This document shows, piece after piece, positions 46,674 to 55,175 of a DNA stretch of 64,000 nt (positions are counted from its first letter, which is position 1; every line of letters starts with the position of its first letter). The notes beneath the pieces were generated by a model. The model worked only from the letters and a program-made list of their open reading frames with translations. It had not been told where the DNA came from and searched no databases. A program made the translations under genes and the position numbers. Location: the NCBI RefSeq assembly GCF_014349235.1, contig NZ_JACSOH010000020.1, forward strand, positions 18,416 to 82,415, in the 5' to 3' direction. The DNA comes from Cytophaga sp. FL35 (GTDB lineage: Bacteria; Bacteroidota; Bacteroidia; Flavobacteriales; Flavobacteriaceae).

Positions 46674-49600
46674 CTATAGAGCCCCTCTTTTTTCTCCTTT
46701 AAAATTGGTGATGGTAATTTTGATAGCACCTTCTTCTAAAGGAAGCGTTCTTGAAGACTGCGAAAGGTAGCTAGAGCCATACTGAAATTCTACCCTTCTG
46801 CGACGGCCATCTTTAAACCAAATATCGGCAGAAAAATCGCCGGGTTGAATATGTACCCACTTCTTGGTTTTATTTGAATTTTTTTGCAGTACAATAAGTT
46901 CATCTTGGTTTTGGGTGGCAATATAAAGGTCTTTCTGGTCGGCTATGTGTACCCTGGCCAACCCTTTGGCATCACCCTTTACATAAAATCCGGAGTTTTG
47001 TAACTGCATGGGTTGAAATCCTGAATTTTTAGAACCCAATAAGCAAAGCCCATTAAAGGCATCGTGGCGACCGCTGTAGGGATCCATTCCGTAATCGTTG
47101 CCGACCACAAGTATATCTAAATAACCATCTTCATTGATATCTTCGGCCATCATACCATAAATTGGGGCCGCTTGTGCTTCATTGGGCAAGGGAGACATGG
47201 CGAATTGACCATTGCCCTTGTTTTCAATAAAGGAGGTTCTCATTTCGTTGGCCTCTAAAATGATGGCTCCTTCTTTTTGGGCTTCCGTCCAAAGTTGATC
47301 CATGTCGGCCATACCGTATGAGGTATAGGTAGGAAATTTTTTTCTCATGCTGACTACCTGGCCTACCAAATCGTCACGTGATGGTATCGGATAAGGTTTG
47401 CGTATTCCATCGTTGCCCATCATATAGCAAAAAACGGTTCCATCAAAAGATCCATTTTTATCCATGTCTTTGGCAATGATGGTCATCGGTTCTTTTTGGG
47501 TAGCTTCGTAATTTGTGTTGAGCCCTAAGTTTCCGGCTACATAATCCATGTCACCGTCATTATCAAAATCGCCGGCCACTAAGCTGTTCCACCAGCCTTT
47601 GCGGTCTTCGATGTCCGTTTTTATTTCGACCAGCGAGTCTCCTGTGTTTTTGAAAAAGGTAATGGGCATCCACTCACCGGCCAAGATAAGGTCTGGTTTT
47701 CCATCCATATCAAAATCGCTCCAAAGAGCATCCGTAACCATTCCGATGCGTTTCAATTTAGGGCTATAAGTCTCGGTAACATCAATAAATTGACCGTTGT
47801 CGTTACGGAATAAAAAGCTTTCCGGTGCCTGCGGATAGGCTGCTGAAACTACTCTACCACCTACAAAAAGGTCAAGGTCGCCATCCCCATCAAAATCTGC
47901 GGCTTTTACACAAGACCCATTGGTGAAATCTTTAGGAAGGTTGTTGGCCCGTGTAAAGTAACCTTTACCATCATTAAGAAAAAAGCGGTCATTGCTGATT
48001 TCGTGCCTTGCAGGTATTTCATAGCTGCCACTAACTAGGTAAAGGTCTAGGTCGTTGTCGTTGTCAGCGTCGAAAAAAAGTACGCCCATATCTTCATAAA
48101 GAATGTCTTCTTTTTGCGAGAAACGATTGACATCTTTTAAAAATGTACCGTTACTATTTTGCATAAAGAACACTCCTGGGTTATCGGAAGAGCCACCAAT
48201 ATATAGGTCTTCATGACCATTACCATCAATATCGCCCACGGCAATGCCCGGCCCATATTGACTTAATTTATGCGGAATGGTTGGCTGAATATTGAAGTCT
48301 GAAAAGTCTGTTTCTTTTGGGGTGTAAACCAATTGATGTTGGGAAGAAGCGTCGGAGAAAATGGAGTTGTTAAAAGAAGGCTTACTTTCTTTAGTGGATG
48401 TCGCATTCGAATAATTAACTGAAATCTGGTTTTCAACGAGGTTACTTAAAACTTGCGATTTTCCATCGGGCCAACGTATCCGCAAAGAATCAACCTGGGT
48501 CGCACCGCCGATACCTAGATGAATTCTGGAATCATTGGTGGAAAGGTAACCTCTGATGGGGTAATGCTCAAAATATTGCATTTTACCGTTGGAGTATACC
48601 TTTATGGATGCCCCATAACCATCAGGATTGTTGGCTGGGCCTTTAATGGATACCGATACATGCCCGTCTGAAACGTTCAGGGTATTTTCATAGACTAATG
48701 CGGTGTCATTTATATTGTTTACTAAAACGTCAAGATCACCATCATTGTCAAGGTCGGCATAGACCCCGCCGTTAGAAAATGACTTTTGGTCTAGCCCCCA
48801 TTTTTTAGAAGTATTTTCAAATCTGGAACCATCAATATTTTTAAAGGAGTAATTAGCCAATTTAACTACGGGTAAGCGGTCGGTCATTTCAAGAGTGTAA
48901 CTCTGTGCCCCTGCTGTTTGCCCACTTTCATATGCTATGTAATCAAGATCAGTAACATCTTTAGGCAAACCATTGGTAATGATGAGGTCTTTATAACCGT
49001 CATTATCAAAATCCGCAGCAAGCGGGCACCAGCTCCAATCGGTTTGGTAAATACTTGACATAAATGCTTGATCGGTAAATACAGGGTGGCCGTTAGGGGT
49101 AGGCCCACTGCTCAACTGAAGCACATTACGAACATATTGGTGGTTGTAGCTGTACTGTTGGTTGTTGATGTAATTGTAATACTCATTACCGCTCAGCATT
49201 CGTTTTTTACGAAGATTGTTCTCAGGAAGCATCTCCAACGAAATAACATCGGGAAAACCGTCATTGTTGAAATCGACTACGTCCGTACCCATGGCGTTCC
49301 ATGCCGTGTGCTTGAAATAGTTGTCTAACTGATTGGTAAAAGTGCCATCTTGATTATTGATATAAAGTAGGTCGTTCGATACAAAATCGTTAGCGACATA
49401 AATATCGGGCCACCCGTCTCCGTTAAAATCACTGATGTTAGCGGCATGTCCCCATCCTTCTATAGTGATTCCGGCATTTTCCGAGACATTGGTAAACGTA
49501 TGGTCTCCGTTGTTTCGGTAAAGGCGATCTGTATTTTTTGCAGAACCGTCGGTCAATTTCGCCCGATAGCGAATGGGGGTGCGAGGATCATAAATTTCAT

Positions 49601-50189
49601 TGGTGACGAGATACATATCCAGATCACCATCTTGATCGTAGTCAAAAAAATAGCCTTGTGTACTATATCCATCATCGGCCAATCCATAAGATTTGGCCGA
49701 CTCTTCAAAAATGGGAATTCCCTTTTTGTTGGTTCCTTGATTGATGTACAAGAGGTTGGTTCTGCGTTCGGGGTCATTTCTAAATGAAGCCGCGACATAG
49801 ATGTCTAGCCAGCCATCGGCATTAATATCGACTACTGAAATTCCCGTACTCCAATGCCCTTGCCCATCAACGAGTGCCTCTTTAGTAACATCTTTGAAAT
49901 TAAAATTCCCTTGGTTGAGGTAGAGTTTGTTTGAGACCATGTTGCCGGCAAAATAGGCATCAATAAGTCCGTCATTATTAAAATCGCCCATACCGATTCC
50001 CCCTCCATTATAAATATTGGCCTGGTTGAGAATATTGAGGGTATCGCTTTCTGTCAATAAATTATTGAATTCAATTCCGGTACGATTTGCCGGATGCAGT
50101 TTGAAAAGTGTGTTGCTGTCTTGGCTCCAAATAAAAGAGGGCCCCAACATCAAGACCATTAGTAGTCTGAGTTGATAGTTAGTTTTCAT
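46674..50189 (-). CDS. Giant FG-GAP/VCBS protein with ASPIC/UnbV domain (CRTAC1-like)
   Basis: About 1171 residues from ATG 50189, which begins a signal peptide (LRLLMVLMLGPSFIWSQ); 26 further codons upstream lack a leader. Residues about 60-500 are a calcium-binding propeller with loops such as DFNNDGLID, DINADGWLD, DYDQDGDLD, DFNGDGWPD and DFDNDGYKD. An ASPIC/UnbV domain follows (about 515-600, GYGASIKVYSNGK to SLRIRWPDGKSQ). A second propeller fills the rest (DIDGNGHED, DADNDNDLD, DFDGDGDLD, DINEDGYLD). Such proteins are common in marine Bacteroidota; one proposed role is surface or exported binding, the actual function is unknown. It precedes the haloperoxidase-like gene on the minus strand. 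Confidence 0.88.
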   Translation of the reverse strand: MKTNYQLRLLMVLMLGPSFIWSQDSNTLFKLHPANRTGIEFNNLLTESDTLNILNQANIYNGGGIGMGDFNNDGLIDAYFAGNMVSNKLYLNQGNFNFKDVTKEALVDGQGHWSTGISVVDINADGWLDIYVAASFRNDPERRTNLLYINQGTNKKGIPIFEESAKSYGLADDGYSTQGYFFDYDQDGDLDMYLVTNEIYDPRTPIRYRAKLTDGSAKNTDRLYRNNGDHTFTNVSENAGITIEGWGHAANISDFNGDGWPDIYVANDFVSNDLLYINNQDGTFTNQLDNYFKHTAWNAMGTDVVDFNNDGFPDVISLEMLPENNLRKKRMLSGNEYYNYINNQQYSYNHQYVRNVLQLSSGPTPNGHPVFTDQAFMSSIYQTDWSWCPLAADFDNDGYKDLIITNGLPKDVTDLDYIAYESGQTAGAQSYTLEMTDRLPVVKLANYSFKNIDGSRFENTSKKWGLDQKSFSNGGVYADLDNDGDLDVLVNNINDTALVYENTLNVSDGHVSVSIKGPANNPDGYGASIKVYSNGKMQYFEHYPIRGYLSTNDSRIHLGIGGATQVDSLRIRWPDGKSQVLSNLVENQISVNYSNATSTKESKPSFNNSIFSDASSQHQLVYTPKETDFSDFNIQPTIPHKLSQYGPGIAVGDIDGNGHEDLYIGGSSDNPGVFFMQNSNGTFLKDVNRFSQKEDILYEDMGVLFFDADNDNDLDLYLVSGSYEIPARHEISNDRFFLNDGKGYFTRANNLPKDFTNGSCVKAADFDGDGDLDLFVGGRVVSAAYPQAPESFLFRNDNGQFIDVTETYSPKLKRIGMVTDALWSDFDMDGKPDLILAGEWMPITFFKNTGDSLVEIKTDIEDRKGWWNSLVAGDFDNDGDMDYVAGNLGLNTNYEATQKEPMTIIAKDMDKNGSFDGTVFCYMMGNDGIRKPYPIPSRDDLVGQVVSMRKKFPTYTSYGMADMDQLWTEAQKEGAIILEANEMRTSFIENKGNGQFAMSPLPNEAQAAPIYGMMAEDINEDGYLDILVVGNDYGMDPYSGRHDAFNGLCLLGSKNSGFQPMQLQNSGFYVKGDAKGLARVHIADQKDLYIATQNQDELIVLQKNSNKTKKWVHIQPGDFSADIWFKDGRRRRVEFQYGSSYLSQSSRTLPLEEGAIKITITNFKGEKRGAL

Positions 50190-50866
50190 TAGTCTGAGTT
50201 TTCTTGTCAATAACAGGCAGATATAAAAATCCTGAATTGGCAAAAATTGGTTGTTAAATTGAGACAAATAAAAATAGCTTTTGGCATCAATAAGAACTTT
50301 ACAAATTGATTCTATTCCTCAACAATTTGAATCAAAATGGTAGTGTCACCGGTAGGAATGATGTTTTTTGATTCTTGTAGCTATGAAGTTTTTATGGAAT
50401 TACTAACTACTTGTATTAATCTTATTGGTGCAGTTTAAGAGATTTTAGGTGCAAGGTGATTTACTCTCTCTTAGTACTATAGAAAAACATAAATGGGAGA
50501 AATAATAAAGAATTTTAAAGATTATAGCATTGTTGGGTTTAAGAATTCAATTTCTTATTCTATTGATTTCAACAATCCTTTAGATAGATTTAATAAAACT
50601 GTATTGCCTACTACTCGTTTTAAGTAGAAAAAATTAAATGGATTTTTCAATAGTCGCTTAATCATAACATTTTACGATGTACATGGGATTACATGTAGGT
50701 TACAACGGAGAATATCAAATTATTTTTCCTGATTATTGATGGTAATTTTTTTTGGACTATTCTCCTAAAGAATTAAAATATATCTTAGAATTTTATTAAG
50801 TAGGATTCTATAATAACAGGTACATAGTTTAACAAACTTTCGATTATTTTCTAAAGCAATTCATGA
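50190..50866. other. Divergent AT-rich intergenic region
   Basis: These 677 bases separate the CRTAC1-like gene (minus) from the PAS kinase (plus). No gene is convincing; a 44-codon frame at 50493-50627 has no leader or family. Words related to the candidate HTCS operator occur here: AACAATTTGAATCAA at 50321-50335 and CAATTTGTA on the minus strand at 50300-50308, close to the minus-strand gene. Nothing else was seen. Confidence 0.4.
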
Positions 50867-53392
50867 ATGCATAACAAAGATGGAATGACCCCATCATTTT
50901 TAAGGGATGGAGGTGAAATGAGTGGGCTCATTTGTGATAAGGATTGGAATGAACATCCATTAGGGATACCGGAAATTTGGCCAATGGCCTTCAAGGTTTC
51001 ATTGAATAATATGCTCAAAACGGCTTTCCCTTCATTAATATTCTGGGGAGATGACTTGTTTTGCTTTTACAATGACGCCTATAAACCTAGTCTTGGAATA
51101 GATGGTAAACATCCCAGAATTTTGGGTAAAAGGGCTGAATTGGCCTATCCCGAAATTTGGGAAACTATAAAACCTATGTTGATGCAGGTCATGTCCTCCG
51201 GAAAGCCTATCTGGAGAGAGAATCAGCTTATACCAATCCATAGAAACGGCCGGTTGGAAAATGTCTATTGGACATTTAGCTACAGTGCGCTAATGGGAGA
51301 TGATGAACAGATTTCCGGTGTCTTGGTCACCTGTACAGAGACTACCCAAGCGGTTTTGAGCTTACAAAGGTTAGAGGAAAGTGAAGATCTGTTAAAGTTT
51401 GCGGTGGATGCTGCCGAATTAGGAACTTGGGATTATAATCCAAAGACCGGTAAATTTCATGGCAATCAAAGACTTAAGAATTGGTTTGGCATTTCAATAG
51501 ATAGCGAAATAGACCTTACCGTTGCTTTAAATGCAATACTCCCAACGGACCGTAAACGCGTAGAGAAAGGTATTCAGAATGCCTTGGATGGCAATAACAA
51601 TGGAAAATATGATATTATCTATAGGATTAAAAACAAAAAAAACAATGAAATAAAAATTGTAAGGGCGTTAGGTCGTGCTTGGTTTGATAGTGAAGGGGAA
51701 GCCTATCGTTTTAACGGAACCCTACAAGATGTGACCGAACAAGAGAAATCTGCCGAACAACTTAGAACGGCCAACCTCCAGATAAAATTTGAAAAGGAAA
51801 GATTTGAGAATATTGTTCGCAATGCACCGGTAGGAATCGCTATGTTCAAGGGGGATGCAGTTCTGGTTGAAATGGCGAATCCCACTTTTTTAAATATCGT
51901 AGATAAACCTTCCGAGGAGTTAATAGGAAGAAAAATTTACGAGGTTTTTCCAGACTTGAAGGAACGAATAAAACCGCTGTTTGATGATGTTTTCAAAAAT
52001 GGAAAAGCGGTGGTGGGAAAGGAATTCTATTTACCTCTTAAAAGACAGGGAAGTATCGTTCATGCCTATTTTAATTTTATTCTGCATCCTACCAAAATGA
52101 GCTCCAAGAAGGATTTTGAGGTCATGCTGATTGCCAATGAGATTACCGATTACGTGGTCTCACAAAGAATATTGAACGAAAAGGAAAATCAATTCAAGAA
52201 CCTTGTCTTACAGTCTCCGGTGGCAAAAGCGATATTCAGGGGTCAAGACTTGGTAATTGAAATGGCTAACCATAAAATGCTGAAGCATTTTTGGGCCAAA
52301 TCGTGGGAAGAAGTTGCGGGCAAAAAGTTAGTTGAGGTCTTTCCTGAGTTGGAGGGTCAAAAATATATCAATATTTTAAAAGAGGTAATAAGTACGGGTG
52401 AGACCATTAAAGATTATGATTCCAGGGCAGTGGTCGTAAAAAATGGTGTTGAAAATGTCTTCTACGTTAATTATGTGTACCTACCGTTACGAGAAATGGA
52501 TGGAACGGTCTTTGGGGTAATGATAACCGTAACAGATGTGACCAATGAATTTCTAGCTAAGGAAAAACTGATCAACTTTTCCAAGGAATTGGAAAAACAA
52601 GTGGAGCAACGAACCAGTCTGCTCAATAAGGCCAATATAGATTTAAAAAATTCAATTGAACAACTAGAAAAAGCCAATGATGAGCTAGAATCATTCGCTT
52701 ATGTATCCAGTCATGATTTGCAGGAACCTTTACGAAAAATACAGATGTTCACCTCTAGGATTTTAGACCATGATGGTAATAATCTATCATCAAAAGGAAG
52801 GACATATTTTCATAAAATTACAGAATCTGCAAAGAGGATGCGTAATTTGATCAATGATCTCTTAGCTTTCTCTAAAGCCGATAATGAGGACTACAAACTT
52901 GAAAATGTAGATTTGGATAGTATGATCAATACTATTTTGGAAGACCGTTCCGAGTATATTGAAAATGTAGGAGCATCTATTCAAAAAGAAAAACTACCCA
53001 GTATTGTGGGGATACCATTTCAATTAAGACAAGTCTTTGACAATTTAATAGGAAATTCACTTAAGTTTTCCAAGGAAGGTCAAGCTCCCTTCATAAGCAT
53101 TACTTCAGAGGATTTGTTGGGTGAGGCCAATAGTTTGGGGGGACTTAAAAATGGCACTCGGTACGTAAAAATCAAAATTGAGGATAATGGTATTGGCTTT
53201 CCAAAAGGAATGGAGACAAAGATTTTCGAGGTTTTTCAAAGAACCCATGATAGAACAAAATACGGTGGCACGGGAATAGGATTAGCAATTGTAAAGAAGA
53301 TTGTTCACGCTCACCATGGTATTATAAACGCTACCTCTGTAGAAGGACATGGATCGGTATTTACCTTATATCTGCCTTTAGGCACTTTGTAG
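50867..53392 (+). CDS. Soluble multi-PAS sensor histidine kinase
   Basis: An 841-residue kinase without signal peptide or transmembrane helix, so it senses a cytoplasmic cue. It has about four PAS-like domains (about 30-165, 180-300, 315-435 and 440-575), a short coiled coil (about 575-610) and a HisKA domain with His616 in SSHDLQEPLRK, the H-box type of phytochrome-like kinases, then HATPase with NLIGNSLKFS, DNGIGFP and GGTGIGLAIVKKI. No LOV signature (NCRFLQ) is present, so a flavin photosensor role cannot be claimed. There is no receiver domain or response-regulator gene next to it; it is an orphan kinase. It stands alone before the AraC regulators. Confidence 0.92.
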   Translation: MHNKDGMTPSFLRDGGEMSGLICDKDWNEHPLGIPEIWPMAFKVSLNNMLKTAFPSLIFWGDDLFCFYNDAYKPSLGIDGKHPRILGKRAELAYPEIWETIKPMLMQVMSSGKPIWRENQLIPIHRNGRLENVYWTFSYSALMGDDEQISGVLVTCTETTQAVLSLQRLEESEDLLKFAVDAAELGTWDYNPKTGKFHGNQRLKNWFGISIDSEIDLTVALNAILPTDRKRVEKGIQNALDGNNNGKYDIIYRIKNKKNNEIKIVRALGRAWFDSEGEAYRFNGTLQDVTEQEKSAEQLRTANLQIKFEKERFENIVRNAPVGIAMFKGDAVLVEMANPTFLNIVDKPSEELIGRKIYEVFPDLKERIKPLFDDVFKNGKAVVGKEFYLPLKRQGSIVHAYFNFILHPTKMSSKKDFEVMLIANEITDYVVSQRILNEKENQFKNLVLQSPVAKAIFRGQDLVIEMANHKMLKHFWAKSWEEVAGKKLVEVFPELEGQKYINILKEVISTGETIKDYDSRAVVVKNGVENVFYVNYVYLPLREMDGTVFGVMITVTDVTNEFLAKEKLINFSKELEKQVEQRTSLLNKANIDLKNSIEQLEKANDELESFAYVSSHDLQEPLRKIQMFTSRILDHDGNNLSSKGRTYFHKITESAKRMRNLINDLLAFSKADNEDYKLENVDLDSMINTILEDRSEYIENVGASIQKEKLPSIVGIPFQLRQVFDNLIGNSLKFSKEGQAPFISITSEDLLGEANSLGGLKNGTRYVKIKIEDNGIGFPKGMETKIFEVFQRTHDRTKYGGTGIGLAIVKKIVHAHHGIINATSVEGHGSVFTLYLPLGTL

Positions 53393-53849
53393 AAGATGGT
53401 ATTTAAGAAAATCAATGAGTTAAATAATAAGCTTCCCAAGGGTTTCGGTATAAAGTTGAACAAGTAAATAATAGATAATCCATTTTATTTTACTCAAATG
53501 GTTACTTTTTCTTGGAGTTTTTTCTCAATTAATCTTTAATGAAACCTCAGTTGCTTCTTAAGCAAATTATATGGCATCTTTCAGCAAATGGGATTTAAAT
53601 AGAGTTAAAAGAATTCACAATTAAACAACCATCTTTTACTTTACTATAATAGATTAGACGCAGATGAATTTAAAAAAACTCATTTATCATGTCTAAATTC
53701 AAGAAAATTGTTCAAAAAAGAAAATCGTACAACTTATTGATTCTAGCACTTCTTACCGGTGTGCTATGTTTTGCGTTGTATATAAACTATTAACGGCACA
53801 TTTCTATCCATTGGTTTTAACTGACAAATTGTTTCTTCGTCATTGGAAA
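53393..53849. other. Intergenic region between the PAS kinase and the AraC gene
   Basis: The 457-base gap holds the small membrane-peptide frame at 53689-53793 (listed separately). A 23-codon frame directly after the kinase (53396-53467) is too short to support. No convincing terminator or promoter was identified. Confidence 0.4.
53689..53793 (+). CDS. Possible small single-span membrane protein (34 residues)
   Basis: ATG 53689 opens a 34-codon frame with a basic N terminus (SKFKKIVQKRKSY) and one hydrophobic helix (NLLILALLTGVLCFALYI) ending in NY, then TAA. The positive-inside layout is what a real small membrane protein shows and is less likely in random AT-rich sequence. No homolog is recognised. 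It lies just downstream of the AraC regulator's stop, on the opposite strand. Confidence 0.35.
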   Translation: MSKFKKIVQKRKSYNLLILALLTGVLCFALYINY

Positions 53850-54899
53850 CTAATTTCTTATAGTCTTTAATTTACGGGAAATGGAATCTCTGTAGTCTGC
53901 TCTAAATTCTTGAGGAGTCATTCCTGTTCGTTCCTTAAAAATTTTAGAGATGTAGCTTTTACTTGAAATACCTACCAAATCAGAAATTTCAGAAATTTGC
54001 AAGTCCGTATTTACCAAAAGTTCTTGGATTTTTGAATACCGTTTTTCCTTAATGAACTCTTTCACCGTTGTACCAAAAAGATACCTAAACCCTTCTTGCA
54101 GTTTGTTGACATTTAGCCCTACTTCTGTCGCTATTTCTTGAATGGACCTTAAATTTGATAAATTTTGTTCTATATGTTTGGCGGTCATTTCAATCTGTTT
54201 TACCTCTGATCGTCTAAGCAAAATAGTATTGGTTTTTCCTTTTTGGTCATCTAGGTATAGCTGTATTTGTTTGGTCAATACCTCATATGCTTTTCCTTCG
54301 AGAAACAACTTCCTAATAAAATTTTCTTCCTTGAAATTTTCCATTTCGTTGAAGATACTTGCTAGTTGAAGGCTGTAAAAGCCATCATGATAGAATGCAT
54401 TTATCGCCTTTACGTCATTAAAGAGATTATTAAGATTACTCCCCATGTTTTTTAAATCACAATCTATTTTTCTTAAAAACGATTGCCGGGCAATTTCCAA
54501 ACTATAGATTTTAGTTTTAATATTCTTTTTAAAACGTAAAACATGTCCATTGTTTCTTTCACTCGCTACTATAGCTTCTTGGTACTGTTCAATCTCGTGT
54601 TGTGTATTTTCGTTTTCAAACCTATGGAATAGTTTGCCTTCAAGGCAATAGAGAAACTTTAAAGGGTGTATTTCATTTACAACAAATTTAACCTCCAAAT
54701 CTTCATAGAATAAACAATCATAAAGAAGTATTCCCAGTCCACCATTAAAATTAATGCCTCTAATTTCTCCTTTGCCAAATTCTTGGGGCAATTTTAATAT
54801 ATATTCTTCACATCGTTCTATATAGGGCGTTCCCAGTTGTTTAGAGAGGTTTTGTATTACCTGTTTTAAAGGTAATGATTGCACGCTTATACTTTTCAT
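53850..54899 (-). CDS. AraC-family transcriptional regulator
   Basis: A 349-residue cytoplasmic regulator. The N-terminal domain (about 1-220) is a beta-rich cupin-like effector part with LKFLYCLEGKLFHRFEN, followed by helices. The C-terminal AraC HTH (about 240-335) has both helix-turn-helix units: IQEIATEVGLNVNKLQEGFRYLFG and ISEISDLVGISSKSYISKIFKERTGMTPQEF. It is a close architectural relative of the AraC part of the divergent gene at 55176 (YCLEG block, spacing and HTH), so the two are paralogs, but this one lacks the BLUF extension. The two share a 276-base control region and may cross-regulate. Confidence 0.93.
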   Translation of the reverse strand: MKSISVQSLPLKQVIQNLSKQLGTPYIERCEEYILKLPQEFGKGEIRGINFNGGLGILLYDCLFYEDLEVKFVVNEIHPLKFLYCLEGKLFHRFENENTQHEIEQYQEAIVASERNNGHVLRFKKNIKTKIYSLEIARQSFLRKIDCDLKNMGSNLNNLFNDVKAINAFYHDGFYSLQLASIFNEMENFKEENFIRKLFLEGKAYEVLTKQIQLYLDDQKGKTNTILLRRSEVKQIEMTAKHIEQNLSNLRSIQEIATEVGLNVNKLQEGFRYLFGTTVKEFIKEKRYSKIQELLVNTDLQISEISDLVGISSKSYISKIFKERTGMTPQEFRADYRDSISRKLKTIRN

Positions 54900-54936
54900 G
54901 TTATTTAGTTGGTAGTCTGATCTTAAAGTCTTTTAA

Positions 54937-54944
54937 CAAATATA
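54937..54944 (-). promoter_or_regulatory. Candidate -7 box for the AraC gene
   Basis: On the minus strand it reads TATATTTG, matching TAnnTTTG, 38 bases before ATG 54899; this would give a leader of about 30 bases. A -33 TTTG is not evident. For the divergent gene only an imperfect TTAATTTG (55162-55169) was seen. Confidence 0.4.
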
Positions 54945-55175
54945 AATTTCCGTTTTATAGAAAAGTTGTAATAAATATCCAGATTTTAATGGCTTGGATG
55001 TATAAACCTATCAAACGGAAGTTGGATTTGCGAAAATTAAAGCAAAATAATGATACAAACACCATTTTGGGCTAGAATCGCACCGTCAGTTATGGCATAT
55101 TTGTTAAGATTTAAGCGATTTTTGTTATTCCAATTTTGACATTTGTGTTTATTTTACATCATTAATTTGATTTAA

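Noticed and set aside
50867..53392. LOV-type blue-light domain in the PAS kinase
   Set aside because: The flavin-cysteine signature (NCRFLQ-like) is absent from every PAS domain.
54875..55075. A 66-codon plus-strand frame across the divergent AraC promoter region
   Set aside because: It starts inside the minus-strand AraC gene, covers the likely promoter and shows no family features.
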